Assembly: GCA_036844765.1 (NCBI GenBank)
Contig: DAIUFE010000009.1
Span: 1-60,198 of the forward strand
Origin: Thermocaproicibacter sp036844765
GTDB taxonomy: Bacteria; Bacillota; Clostridia; Oscillospirales; Acutalibacteraceae
Direction of reading: 5' to 3'
DNA length: 60,198 nt
Below the pieces are notes generated by a model that did not search any database, was not told where the DNA came from, and worked only from the letters and a program-made list of their open reading frames with translations. Shown piece after piece: positions 26,273 to 34,592 of this stretch; position 1 is the first letter of the stretch, and every line of letters begins with the position of its first letter. Position numbers and translations under genes: made by a program.

Positions 26273-28635
26273 GACCGGCGGCGCACGGCGGCCTCCGTCA
26301 GGCGCTGCAGCGCCGGCATCAGGCAGGTCGCCAGAAGCAGGAGCGGCAGCAGCACGAAGAACATCGGCGCCGTCAGGGGCACGATCTCGAAGACCGAGGG
26401 AAAGAAGACCAGCGAGAGCGCGAAGAAAGCGCACATCAGCGCGAACAGCGCCGTGTGCCCCGCGCGGAACGGAACGCAGACCCGGAACAGGACCAGCAGC
26501 CCGGTGTAGCCGGTCACGATCACCGCGAGGGTTGAGATCTCCGGGTCCTTCAGGCCGAGGGACAGGGAAAGCGCCGCCAGCGCCGCGATGTTGGCCGACA
26601 TGGTCAGCGCGCCGGGCAGGGCCTTGCCGAGGATGTTGACGATGAACCGGCCGCGCAGGCGCTCCCGGTTCGGCTCCAGCGCGAGGAAGAACGAGGGGAT
26701 GCCGATGGTCGCCGCGCTGATCAGCGTGAACTGCACGGGCTGGAACGGGTAATTGCAGCGGCAGAAGATGAACAGCACGGCGATGACGGCGGAGAAGATC
26801 GCCTTGGCGAGGAATAGCGCGGCCGAACGCTGCAGGTTGTTGATGGAGCGCCGGCCCTCGGCCACGACGGCGGGCATGGCGGCGAAGTCGGAATCCAGCA
26901 GCACGATCTGCGAGACCGTGCGCGCGGCGTCGCTGCCCGAGGCCATCGCGATGCTGCAGTCGCTTTCCTTCAGCGCCGGCACGTCGTTCACGCCGTCGCC
27001 CGTCATGGCGACGGTGTGTTTTTTCTCCTTCAGGGCCTTGACCAGCTCCAGCTTCTGCCGCGGCGTGACGCGCCCGAACACCGAGTACCGCTCCGCGGCG
27101 GCCTTGATCTCCCCGTAGCTTTTCAGCCGGGTGGCGTCGACGGACCGGCCGGCGCCCTTCAGTCCGGCCTTCCGGGCGATGTGCGCGGCCGTGGCCGGGC
27201 TGTCGCCGGAGATGACCTTGATGTCCACGCCCTGGTCCGCGAAAAATTCCAGCGTGCGGCGGGCGTTTTTGCGGATGCGGTCGCTCAGCAGCACCAGCGC
27301 GAGCGGGGAGGCGGCCGCGGGGTCGATTTCGCCGTGCGGCAGCGTCTCGGTCGCGCACAGCAGCAGCACCCGCTGCCCGCGCTTCGCGTATTCCTCGGCC
27401 TGCGGGCGCAGGGGCTCGAACCTCTCCCGCAGGATGAATTCCCCCGCGCCGAGGACGAACCCGCCGGCCTGCCCGAAATGCGCGGCGCTCCATTTCCGCG
27501 CGGAGGAAAACGGCACGGACCCGTCGCATTTCCAGCCGGGCGCCTTCGGGAACGCCTCGCGCACGGCGTTCATCGTGGGCGAGCCGTCGTCCAGCGCGGC
27601 CGAGAGCGCGGCGAGGGCCTCCGCCGCCTTTTCCTCTTCGGCGCCGCCCAGCGGGACCAGGCCGTCGAACTGCAGGGTGCCCTCCGTGAGGGTGCCGGTC
27701 TTGTCCAGGCAGAGCGTGTCCACCCGCGCGAGCGTCTCGATGGAGTACAGGTCGCGCACGAGCGTCCTGCGCCGGGCCAGGCGCACGACCCCCACCGCGA
27801 GGACCACGCTCGTCAGGAGGACGAGCCCCTCCGGGATCATGCCGATCAGCGCGGCCACGGTGCTGACGACGGCGGACCGCAGCGGCTGCCCCGAAAGGGC
27901 AATCTGCTTGTAGAACAGCAGGCCGCCGATCGGGAGGATCGCGAAGCCGGTGAACCGGATGATGCGGTCGGTCCACGCGAGGATCTCGGAGTTCGGCTTT
28001 TTCATATATTTCGCGCTCGCGGTGATTTTCCGCGCGTAATTTTCCGCCCCCACGTGCTCCACGCGGGCGCGGCATTTGCCGCCGGCCAGGCTGCTGCCGC
28101 TCAGCAGGCGGTCGCCGGCTTTTTTGGCCACGGGCTCCGATTCGCCCGTCAGCAGGGACTCGTCCGCCTCGCACTGGCCGTCCAGCACGACGCAGTCGGC
28201 CGGTACCTGCCCGCCGGATGAGAGGATCAGCACGTCGTCCGGCACCAGGTCGCGGATCGGGATCTCCCTTTCCACCCCGCCGCGCGCCACGCGCGCTTTC
28301 GGCGCGGTGATCAGCGAAAGCCGGTCGGTCGTTTTTTTGGCGCGGATCTCCTGCAGGGTGCCGATCAGCAGGTTGCAGAGGATCACGCCCATGAACATCA
28401 GGTTCTTGTACGACCCGCCGACGGCCAGCACCAGCGCCGCGAGCGCGGCGTTCAAAATGTTGAACGGCGTGACGAGGTTCCCGCGCACGATCTGCGCGAC
28501 GGTCTTCGTGCGGACGGGCTCCGGGCCGTTGACCTGCCCCTGCCGCGTGCGCTGCGCGACCTCCGCGTCCGAAAGGCCGGATACATAGTCCGGCCGGGAT
28601 CGCTCACAATAGGACTGTTGGAGTTCTTCCGCCAT
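26269..28635 (-). CDS. P-type cation ATPase, CtpE-like (probable calcium transporter)
   Basis: 788 residues from ATG 28635, with GGGGG 7 nt upstream; an in-frame extension of 26 codons has no site. Membrane segments flank the actuator loop (DESLLTGESEPV), TM4 contains IPEGLVLLTS as in CtpE of mycobacteria, phosphorylation site LCLDKTGTLTEG, hinge VAMTGDGVNDVPALK. The TM4 motif and short length fit the CtpE group, shown to import calcium in mycobacteria, more than SERCA or MgtA; ion specificity remains inferred. A weak TTTAAT-N16-TATACT promoter lies at 28697-28724. Confidence 0.85.
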   Translation of the reverse strand: MAEELQQSYCERSRPDYVSGLSDAEVAQRTRQGQVNGPEPVRTKTVAQIVRGNLVTPFNILNAALAALVLAVGGSYKNLMFMGVILCNLLIGTLQEIRAKKTTDRLSLITAPKARVARGGVEREIPIRDLVPDDVLILSSGGQVPADCVVLDGQCEADESLLTGESEPVAKKAGDRLLSGSSLAGGKCRARVEHVGAENYARKITASAKYMKKPNSEILAWTDRIIRFTGFAILPIGGLLFYKQIALSGQPLRSAVVSTVAALIGMIPEGLVLLTSVVLAVGVVRLARRRTLVRDLYSIETLARVDTLCLDKTGTLTEGTLQFDGLVPLGGAEEEKAAEALAALSAALDDGSPTMNAVREAFPKAPGWKCDGSVPFSSARKWSAAHFGQAGGFVLGAGEFILRERFEPLRPQAEEYAKRGQRVLLLCATETLPHGEIDPAAASPLALVLLSDRIRKNARRTLEFFADQGVDIKVISGDSPATAAHIARKAGLKGAGRSVDATRLKSYGEIKAAAERYSVFGRVTPRQKLELVKALKEKKHTVAMTGDGVNDVPALKESDCSIAMASGSDAARTVSQIVLLDSDFAAMPAVVAEGRRSINNLQRSAALFLAKAIFSAVIAVLFIFCRCNYPFQPVQFTLISAATIGIPSFFLALEPNRERLRGRFIVNILGKALPGALTMSANIAALAALSLSLGLKDPEISTLAVIVTGYTGLLVLFRVCVPFRAGHTALFALMCAFFALSLVFFPSVFEIVPLTAPMFFVLLPLLLLATCLMPALQRLTEAAVRRRS

Positions 28636-28696
28636 TTTCATTCCCCCGTTTTTCCCGTCGCTCAAAATTTCCGCCGTCCGGCGCGTTCCTGCTTCC

Positions 28697-28724
28697 AGTA
28701 TAATCGAATTCAAAGAAAATTAAA
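28697..28724 (-). promoter_or_regulatory. Candidate promoter for the CtpE-like ATPase
   Basis: On the minus strand TTTAAT (28724-28719), 16-nt spacer, TATACT (28702-28697); 61 nt before the ATG. The whole stretch 28690-28800 is strikingly AT-rich compared with the genes and could hold more than one start site. Confidence 0.45.
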
Positions 28725-28819
28725 GGTTTGTTGTCCAATCATTCAATCCGCGTTCATGATTTTCATTATAATATACAAATATAGGACCGTTATCCTGGAA
28801 CATTAAGAAGGAATTCTTC

Positions 28820-28847
28820 TTGCTTCGCCGCCGCATTGTGCTATAAT
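28820..28847 (+). promoter_or_regulatory. Extended -10 promoter for the O-antigen-ligase-like gene
   Basis: TTGCTT at 28820-28825, 16-nt spacer, perfect TATAAT at 28842-28847 preceded by TGTGC (TGn extension). The transcript would start near 28854, so coding cannot begin at the in-frame TTG at 28836. Confidence 0.8.
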
Positions 28848-28919
28848 AACCCATTGGCCCTGAAAGCGCGGAGCCGTTGCCCCGCGGCCTGCAGGATGCC
28901 TCCGGCCGGAAAGAAAGGG

Positions 28920-30155
28920 ATGACCCTTATTATTGAGAACGTTCGGGCTTATTTGCGTTCCAAAAACAGTTCCTCAGCCCTGGACAGGGACCGCATCGCG
29001 GTGCTGGGGCTGACGGTGTCCGTCTTTTTGCCCGTTTATTTCAGCTTGGCGGCGGTCCTGTACGTCGCACTGAGCACGATGGTGCACTACCGCGTCCGCA
29101 CGAAGGCGTTCAGCGCCCCTTACACCAAGCTGCTGTTCGCCTTTGTGGCCGCCTCGTTTTTCGTTTCCGCCGTCTACAACAATTACCTGGGGATGGCCTG
29201 CTCCATCCTGATCTATGCCGTGGTGACCTGCGGCCTTTACCTGCGCAGCGTGATGACGCGGCAGCTCTTCCAGCAGGCGATGGACACGGCCTGCGCCGGC
29301 AGCGTGTGGTGCGTGCTGGTCGCCGTGTGCCAGAAGGCGTATTTCTTCGCCTCCGCGCCGCAGTACCGGCCGGTCTCGGTGTTCACGAACGCCAATTATT
29401 ACGGCATGGTGATCGAGTTCGTGATCCTCATCGCGCTGTACCGCATCTTTACCAATCCGGAGCACCTTTCGCTCTATGCGGCGGTCATCGCGCTCAACTT
29501 CATGGGGCTGTACCTCACGGGCAGCTATTCCTCCTTTGCGGCGATGCTCTGCGCGGTCCTCGTGATGCTGTGCTATAAAAAGCGGTTCAAGCTGGCGGCG
29601 GTTTTCCTGGCGGGCTCGGCGGTCTACGCCGCCGTGTGCGTGCTGGTGCCGGTCTTTTCGCCGCGCGGAGCCGGCGCGATCGAGACGACCCTCGCGCAGC
29701 GCCTTTCCATCTGGCAGACGTCGCTCAAAGGGATCGGGGAGCACCCGCTGTTCGGCATCGGGACCACCGCCTACCACATGGTCTACGACCGGTTCGGCGG
29801 GTACGGGACTTATCATGCCCACAACCTGCTGCTGGACATCCTGCTCAATTTCGGCGCGGCGGGCCTCACGGCGCTGTGCGTCTACGGCATCGCCCAGATC
29901 CGTCTCCTGTTCCTCCGGTTCCGGAACAATATCTGCACGGACATGAATATCCTGGCGACCGCCGCGGTCACCGCGGTGCTGGTGCACGGCCTGACGGACG
30001 TCACGATCCTCTGGGTCCAGACGGGCCTGCTGTTCCTCGTGATCGTTTCGTCGGTCGGCATCGGCTCCGCCTATCTGGAGGAGGACGTCATGCTCCCGAA
30101 TCTGCTTCCCGATCCCGCGGACGAGAGAGCCGGCACGGTCTATCTGCGGAACTGA
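28920..30155 (+). CDS. O-antigen ligase / Wzy-like polytopic membrane protein
   Basis: 411 residues from ATG 28920 (GGAAAG upstream). About ten hydrophobic segments, and a long outer loop of the Wzy_C type with SPRGAGAIETTLAQRLSIWQ, GEHPLFGIGTTAYHMVYDRF, and TYHAHNLLLDILLNFG; the R..IW and H-NxxLD features are those of O-antigen ligases and polymerases, which join undecaprenyl-linked glycans outside the membrane. In a Gram-positive cell it may polymerise a wall or capsular glycan. It stands between two P-type ATPase genes, away from the sugar cluster at the left end of the window. Confidence 0.8.
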   Translation: MTLIIENVRAYLRSKNSSSALDRDRIAVLGLTVSVFLPVYFSLAAVLYVALSTMVHYRVRTKAFSAPYTKLLFAFVAASFFVSAVYNNYLGMACSILIYAVVTCGLYLRSVMTRQLFQQAMDTACAGSVWCVLVAVCQKAYFFASAPQYRPVSVFTNANYYGMVIEFVILIALYRIFTNPEHLSLYAAVIALNFMGLYLTGSYSSFAAMLCAVLVMLCYKKRFKLAAVFLAGSAVYAAVCVLVPVFSPRGAGAIETTLAQRLSIWQTSLKGIGEHPLFGIGTTAYHMVYDRFGGYGTYHAHNLLLDILLNFGAAGLTALCVYGIAQIRLLFLRFRNNICTDMNILATAAVTAVLVHGLTDVTILWVQTGLLFLVIVSSVGIGSAYLEEDVMLPNLLPDPADERAGTVYLRN

Positions 30156-30226
30156 GTTCCTGAGGCCGCGCCGATCCCCGGCCGGAGGGGCTTTCCGGCG
30201 CTGATTTCGCAAAAGGGGGCTGGGGG

Positions 30227-32890
30227 ATGGTTTTCCGCAGGCAGAAAGGAACCGCCGATTCGGCCGCGGCCCGTGAAATTTCCCGGAAGCTCGAAGAATA
30301 CTCGGCTCTGGAAAAATACATTCTGCTTTCCCGCCTGAAAACGCGGGAAAAGGGGCTGGATATCGTCGACGTGCAGCAGCTTTCCGACCAGTACCCCAGC
30401 AACGAGATCAGCCACGAGAAACCCAAGCCGTGGTATGTGCAGCTGGTGGATGCGTTCCTGAACCCCTTTACGGGCATCCTGCTGGTGATCGCGCTGATCT
30501 CGTTCCTGACCTCGACCGTTTTTGTCCATTCCGGCGAGGGCGGGGACCTTTCCGCAGTGATGGTGATCCTGATCCTGGTGCTGGTCAGCGGCGGCCTCCG
30601 CTTTTTCCAGGAGTTCCGCTCCGGCAGGGAGGCGGAGGCCCTGCGCTCGATGGTCAAGACCACGGCGGCGGTCATCCGCAGGGAGAACGGCCGGGAAGAG
30701 ATCAACATGGCGGACCTGCTCCCGGGGGACATCGTGGTGCTTTCGGCGGGGGACATGGTCCCCGCCGACCTGCGCGTTCTGCGCGCGAAGGACCTCTTCA
30801 TCAGCCAGTCCGCCCTGACGGGCGAATCGCAGCCGGTCGAAAAGTTCCCCGACCCCGCTCCCGCGCGGGAGGGCGCCAATCTGTTCGACCTGCAGAACAT
30901 CTGCTTTATGGGCACGAACGTGGTCAGCGGCTCCGCGACGGCCGTGGTGCTCGCCACGGGGGACCGGACCTATTTCGGCAATATGGCGAAGGCCCTCTCC
31001 GGCCGGCGGGAACTGACGAGCTTCGACCGGGGCATCAACGCCGTGAGCCGGCTGCTGATCCGCTTCATGCTGGTGATGGTGCCCGTCGTGTTCCTCATCA
31101 ACGGCCTGAACAAGCACGACTGGCTGCAGGCGCTGCTGTTCGCCATTTCGATCGCCATCGGCCTCACGCCGCAGATGCTGCCGATGATCGTGACCACGAA
31201 CCTCGCGAAGGGCGCGGTCAGCATGGCAAAGAAGAAGACCGTCGTCAAGCACCTCAACTCGATCCAGAGCTTCGGCGCGATGGACGTCCTCTGCACCGAC
31301 AAGACCGGCACCCTCACGCGCGATGAGATCACCATCGAGCGTCACCTGAACCTGCGGGGCGAGGAGGATGCCGGCGTCCTGGAGTATGCGTATCTGAACA
31401 GCTATTTCCAGACCGGGCTGAAGAACCTGATCGACCTTGCGGTGATCGACAAGGCGTCGGAAGAGAGCCTCACCTACCGCAGCAGCGAGTACACGAAGGT
31501 GGACGAGATCCCGTTCGATTTCTCACGCCGCCGGATGAGCGTGGTGCTCAAGGACCGGCAGGGCGGGACGCTGCTGATCACGAAGGGCGCCTTCGAGGAG
31601 ATTTTCGGCATCTGCTCCTATTGCCTGGACGGCGGCCGAACCGTCCCCATGACCGACGAGCTGCGCGGGGCGGCCCACCGGCTTTCGGACGGTCTGAACG
31701 ACGACGGGATGCGCGTGATCGCGGTCGCCTGCAAGCGAAATCCCGCGAGGGAGGGCGTGTTCGGCGTCGGCGACGAGAGCGGCATGACACTGCTGGGCTG
31801 CCTCGGCCTGCTGGACCCCCCGAAAAAATCCGCGGCTTCCGCCATCAAGTCCCTCGGGGAATACGGCGTGCAGGTCAAGGTGCTGACAGGGGACAGCGAG
31901 ACCGTGACCCGCAAGGTCTGCGAGAAGGTCGGCCTGCGCTCCGACCGCATTTTGCTCGGGACGGACGTGGAGCGCATGACGGACGTGGAGCTGCGGAACA
32001 CGGCGGGGTCGGTCTCGATCTTCGCGAAGCTTTCGCCGATGCAGAAGGCGCGCGTCGTCGATGCCCTGCAGGCCGCCGGGCACACGGTGGGCTTCCTGGG
32101 CGACGGCATCAACGACGCGCACGCGCTCAGCCGGGCCGACGTGGGCATTTCGGTCGATACGGCGGTCGACATCGCGAAGGAGAGCGCCGACATTATCCTG
32201 CTCGAAAAGGACCTGAACGTCCTGGTCCACGGCGTGATGGAGGGGCGCAAAATCTTCGGGAACATCGTGAAATATATCCGGATGACCGTCAGCTCGAATT
32301 TCGGCAACGTGCTCTCGATGCTCGCGGCGAGCGCGTTCCTGCCGTTTCTGCCCATGATGCCGGTCCAGATCCTTCTGCTGGACCTGCTCTACAATATCTC
32401 GCAGATCTCCATCCCGTGGGACAACATGGACCCCGAGTACCTGCGCACCCCGCGAAAATGGGACGCCTCCGGCATGGGGCGCTTCATGCTCTGCATCGGG
32501 CCGGTGAGCTCGGTGTTCGACCTTGCGACCTTCGCGCTGATGTGGTTCGTTTTCGGCTGCAACACCGCCGCGGATCCCGCGCTGGTGGGGCTGTTCAACG
32601 CCGGCTGGTTTGTGGAGAGCCTGTTTTCCCAGACGCTGATCATCCACATGATCCGCACGCCGAAGCTGCCGTTCATCCAGAGCCGAGCGGCCCGGCCCGT
32701 CGTGCTGATGACGACCGCCGTGATGGCCGTCGGGGCGCTGATCCCGTTCACGCCCGTGGGCCTTTCCATCGGCCTGCAGCCGCTGCCGGGCAGGTATTTT
32801 CTTTGGCTCGCGCTGATCGTGGCCTGCTATATGCTGCTCTCGCAGATCGTCAAGAAGCTCTATATCCGCGCCACCCGTTCGTGGCTCTGA
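30227..32890 (+). CDS. mgtA: Magnesium-translocating P-type ATPase
   Basis: 887 residues, normal for MgtA. SQSALTGESQPVEKF in the actuator, LTPQMLPMIVTTNLAKGA in TM4, VLCTDKTGTLTRDEI with the phosphorylated Asp, VGFLGDGINDAHAL in the hinge, and a C terminus of six helices. TM4 reads TPQMLP where E. coli MgtA has TPEMLP; I believe this is a frequent Firmicutes variant but could not check. It imports Mg2+ across the membrane. No M-box riboswitch fits in the 71 nt before the gene; it may be transcribed from the promoter at 28820. A perfect 24-nt palindrome follows. Confidence 0.95.
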   Translation: MVFRRQKGTADSAAAREISRKLEEYSALEKYILLSRLKTREKGLDIVDVQQLSDQYPSNEISHEKPKPWYVQLVDAFLNPFTGILLVIALISFLTSTVFVHSGEGGDLSAVMVILILVLVSGGLRFFQEFRSGREAEALRSMVKTTAAVIRRENGREEINMADLLPGDIVVLSAGDMVPADLRVLRAKDLFISQSALTGESQPVEKFPDPAPAREGANLFDLQNICFMGTNVVSGSATAVVLATGDRTYFGNMAKALSGRRELTSFDRGINAVSRLLIRFMLVMVPVVFLINGLNKHDWLQALLFAISIAIGLTPQMLPMIVTTNLAKGAVSMAKKKTVVKHLNSIQSFGAMDVLCTDKTGTLTRDEITIERHLNLRGEEDAGVLEYAYLNSYFQTGLKNLIDLAVIDKASEESLTYRSSEYTKVDEIPFDFSRRRMSVVLKDRQGGTLLITKGAFEEIFGICSYCLDGGRTVPMTDELRGAAHRLSDGLNDDGMRVIAVACKRNPAREGVFGVGDESGMTLLGCLGLLDPPKKSAASAIKSLGEYGVQVKVLTGDSETVTRKVCEKVGLRSDRILLGTDVERMTDVELRNTAGSVSIFAKLSPMQKARVVDALQAAGHTVGFLGDGINDAHALSRADVGISVDTAVDIAKESADIILLEKDLNVLVHGVMEGRKIFGNIVKYIRMTVSSNFGNVLSMLAASAFLPFLPMMPVQILLLDLLYNISQISIPWDNMDPEYLRTPRKWDASGMGRFMLCIGPVSSVFDLATFALMWFVFGCNTAADPALVGLFNAGWFVESLFSQTLIIHMIRTPKLPFIQSRAARPVVLMTTAVMAVGALIPFTPVGLSIGLQPLPGRYFLWLALIVACYMLLSQIVKKLYIRATRSWL

Positions 32891-32918
32891 AAAACGGCGC
32901 GGGAAATTTCCCGCGCCG
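32890..32918 (-). terminator. Palindromic terminator between mgtA and the XRE gene
   Basis: CGGCGCGGGAAA at 32895-32906 is directly followed by its complement to 32918. On the minus strand TTTTTC follows the hairpin, giving a good terminator for the XRE gene; on the plus strand no T tract follows. Confidence 0.8.
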
Positions 32919-32926
32919 AAGCGATC

Positions 32927-33634
32927 TTACGTTTTCTGGGTTCCCATCCTGCTTTCGGAGTTCTGGATCAGGTTGAACAGGGAAGAGGCGAAAAGGGGGT
33001 ATTCCTCCGAAATCTTTTCGGGGGAGGCGGCGGGCGCGCAGCCTTTTTCGGGCGGGTCCATCCCGTCCGGCTTTTCCCCCGCCAGCAGGCAGGCCGCGTT
33101 GCTCAGCGCGATCTCCTGCGCGGCGCTGGAGCGCCCGCCGTACTGCAGCGGCGGAACGGCGAAAAAGCTCTGCGGGTTTTTCGGGTTGGCCGAGTACACC
33201 AGCCGGAACGCCTTGTAGACCGCGAGGCTGAGGTAGGCCGAGACCTCGCTCGTGAGGGCGCGGCACCCGATCTTCTGCAGCGCGCCGTACAGGATGTTGA
33301 GCGAGTTGGCGAGCAGCTTCTTGTTCAGCACCGGCAGCAGGCTGGCCCCCCTGCCGTGCAGCACGTTCTCTTTCCCGGCCGCATCCGGCTCCGGGATATC
33401 CTCCACCGAAATGGTCGCGCCGCTGCGCTCGGGCGTCCTGCCGAGCAGGTAGTCGCACGAAACGCCGTAGTAGTCGGCCACCCGCACCACAAAATCCAAG
33501 CCGCACTCGCGGATCCCCTTCTCATAATGGGAGAGCAGCGCCTGCGAGATCCCCAGATCCTCCGCCGCTTTTTTCTGGCTGCTTCCGCGCTCCTTCCGCA
33601 GCAAAGTGATGATTCTCGCAAAATTGTTGTTCAT
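32927..33634 (-). CDS. XRE-family transcriptional regulator
   Basis: 235 residues from ATG 33634 (GGGGA 8 nt upstream). HTH_3 domain at residues 4-65: FARIITLLRKERGSSQKKAA, then DLGISQALLSHYEKG as the recognition part, and YYGVSCDYLLGRT. The rest, about 165 residues, is helical without a known domain; it ends in ASSLFNLIQNSESR. Transcribed divergently from the phosphatase-fold gene, with a 15-nt palindrome between. Autoregulation and control of the neighbour are plausible. The C-terminal part may sense a ligand or mediate oligomerisation. Confidence 0.85.
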   Translation of the reverse strand: MNNNFARIITLLRKERGSSQKKAAEDLGISQALLSHYEKGIRECGLDFVVRVADYYGVSCDYLLGRTPERSGATISVEDIPEPDAAGKENVLHGRGASLLPVLNKKLLANSLNILYGALQKIGCRALTSEVSAYLSLAVYKAFRLVYSANPKNPQSFFAVPPLQYGGRSSAAQEIALSNAACLLAGEKPDGMDPPEKGCAPAASPEKISEEYPLFASSLFNLIQNSESRMGTQKT

Positions 33635-33676
33635 CCGCACTATCCCCTGTCGAATTTCGTCCTTAACGTCCTGTAA

Positions 33677-33705
33677 ATCATATAACAATTATAACTTTTT
33701 GTAAA
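33677..33705 (-). promoter_or_regulatory. Promoter of the XRE gene
   Basis: On the minus strand TTTACA (33705-33700), 17-nt spacer, TATGAT (33682-33677). The spacer holds the repeated unit ATAAC twice (plus strand ATAACAATTATAAC), a possible regulator contact. Confidence 0.75.
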
Positions 33706-33754
33706 GCCCCATATATCGTGTCCCGGGGTCCGGAATTCTCATAATCTGGGATCC

Positions 33755-33769
33755 TATTTTACTAAAATA
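33755..33769 (+). promoter_or_regulatory. Palindromic operator-like site over the -10 region of the phosphatase gene
   Basis: TATTTTA-C-TAAAATA is a perfect 15-nt palindrome, 28 nt before the ATG at 33797. Its right arm supplies a TAAAAT -10 element with no good -35, so activity may depend on a regulator, for which the adjacent XRE protein is the first candidate. Confidence 0.5.
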
Positions 33770-33796
33770 TGGAAGATCAAGGGAAGGGAAGACGAG

Positions 33797-34537
33797 ATGA
33801 AATCGTATGTGATCCATCTGATCCGCCACGGGGCGACCGAGGGGAACGAGACCGGCCGCTATGTGGGCAGCACGGACCTGCCCCTTTCCGAAAACGGGGC
33901 GCGCCGCATCCGCGCGCTGGCCGCGGCCCGCGCCTACCCGCAGGTGAAGGCGTATTTTACGGCGCCGCAGAAGCGGTGCGTGCAGACGCTCCGCCTGCTG
34001 TATCCCCAGGCGAAGCCGATCGCGATCCCGGACTTCCGGGAATGCGATTTCGGCCGCTGGGAGGGCAGGACGGCGCGGGAGATCGCCGCCGGCGACCCGG
34101 AGTTCGCGCGGTGGGTCGCGGGGAGCGGGAAAGCCGTGACGCCGCCCGGCGGCGAGAGCGGCGGCGTTTTCATGCAGCGGGTCTGCGCCGCGTTTGAAAA
34201 GGTGGTGGAGGGGATGCTGCGCTCGGGCGTGACCTCGGCGGCGGCCGTGGTGCCGGGCGGGGCGGTGATGGCGATCCTCTCGGCCTACGGTCTGCCCAAG
34301 GCGAAGTTCTACGAGTGGATGGTCGAAAACGGCTGCGGCTATTCCATGCGGATCACGCCGGGGCTCTGGATGCGCTCGATGGTGGCCGAGGTTTACGCGA
34401 AGGTCCCGGGCGGTCTTGCCGGGGCCGGGGACGGCGATTCCGCGCTGATCGATCTCGGCCGCGCTGCGGCCGAGCGCGCGTTCGGCGCGGAGAAGCCTGA
34501 AAGCGGGGATCGCCCGGATGAAACGGAAGAGCCCTGA
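33797..34537 (+). CDS. Histidine-phosphatase-fold protein lacking the second catalytic histidine
   Basis: 246 residues. The phosphoglycerate-mutase-like start has the nucleophile motif R10-H11-G12 in HLIRHGATEGN, the arginine of QKRCVQTLRLL and the glutamate of FRECDFGRWEG. Where the family has HGG near the end, this protein reads VVPGGAV, with P153 (codon CCG) in place of histidine. The C-terminal 40 residues are an extra acidic/Ala-rich tail. Without the second histidine normal phosphohistidine chemistry should be impaired, so it may be a slow enzyme, a binding protein or use another group. GGGAAGG precedes the ATG. It ends 15 nt before a long hairpin. Confidence 0.8.
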   Translation: MKSYVIHLIRHGATEGNETGRYVGSTDLPLSENGARRIRALAAARAYPQVKAYFTAPQKRCVQTLRLLYPQAKPIAIPDFRECDFGRWEGRTAREIAAGDPEFARWVAGSGKAVTPPGGESGGVFMQRVCAAFEKVVEGMLRSGVTSAAAVVPGGAVMAILSAYGLPKAKFYEWMVENGCGYSMRITPGLWMRSMVAEVYAKVPGGLAGAGDGDSALIDLGRAAAERAFGAEKPESGDRPDETEEP

Positions 34538-34552
34538 ACCGTTTGGCTGTGG

Positions 34553-34592
34553 GAATGAAGAGGACCGGCCGGGAGGCCGGTCCTCTTCATTC
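34553..34592. terminator. Long perfect hairpin at the convergent ends of the phosphatase gene and the V-ATPase operon
   Basis: An 18-bp perfect stem: GAATGAAGAGGACCGGCC at 34553-34570 and its complement at 34575-34592, with GGGA loop. The stop codon of the V-ATPase D gene lies inside one arm. There is no T tract on either side, so it may end both transcripts by another route, or be an RNase III-type processing or protecting stem. Confidence 0.7.

Noticed and set aside
28836..28919. Earlier in-frame start of the ligase-like gene at 28836
   Set aside because: It lies within the -10 element of the gene's own promoter, so it could not be in the transcript.
30156..30226. M-box (magnesium) riboswitch before mgtA
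   Set aside because: Only 71 nt are available and just one weak hairpin is visible; far too short for this riboswitch.
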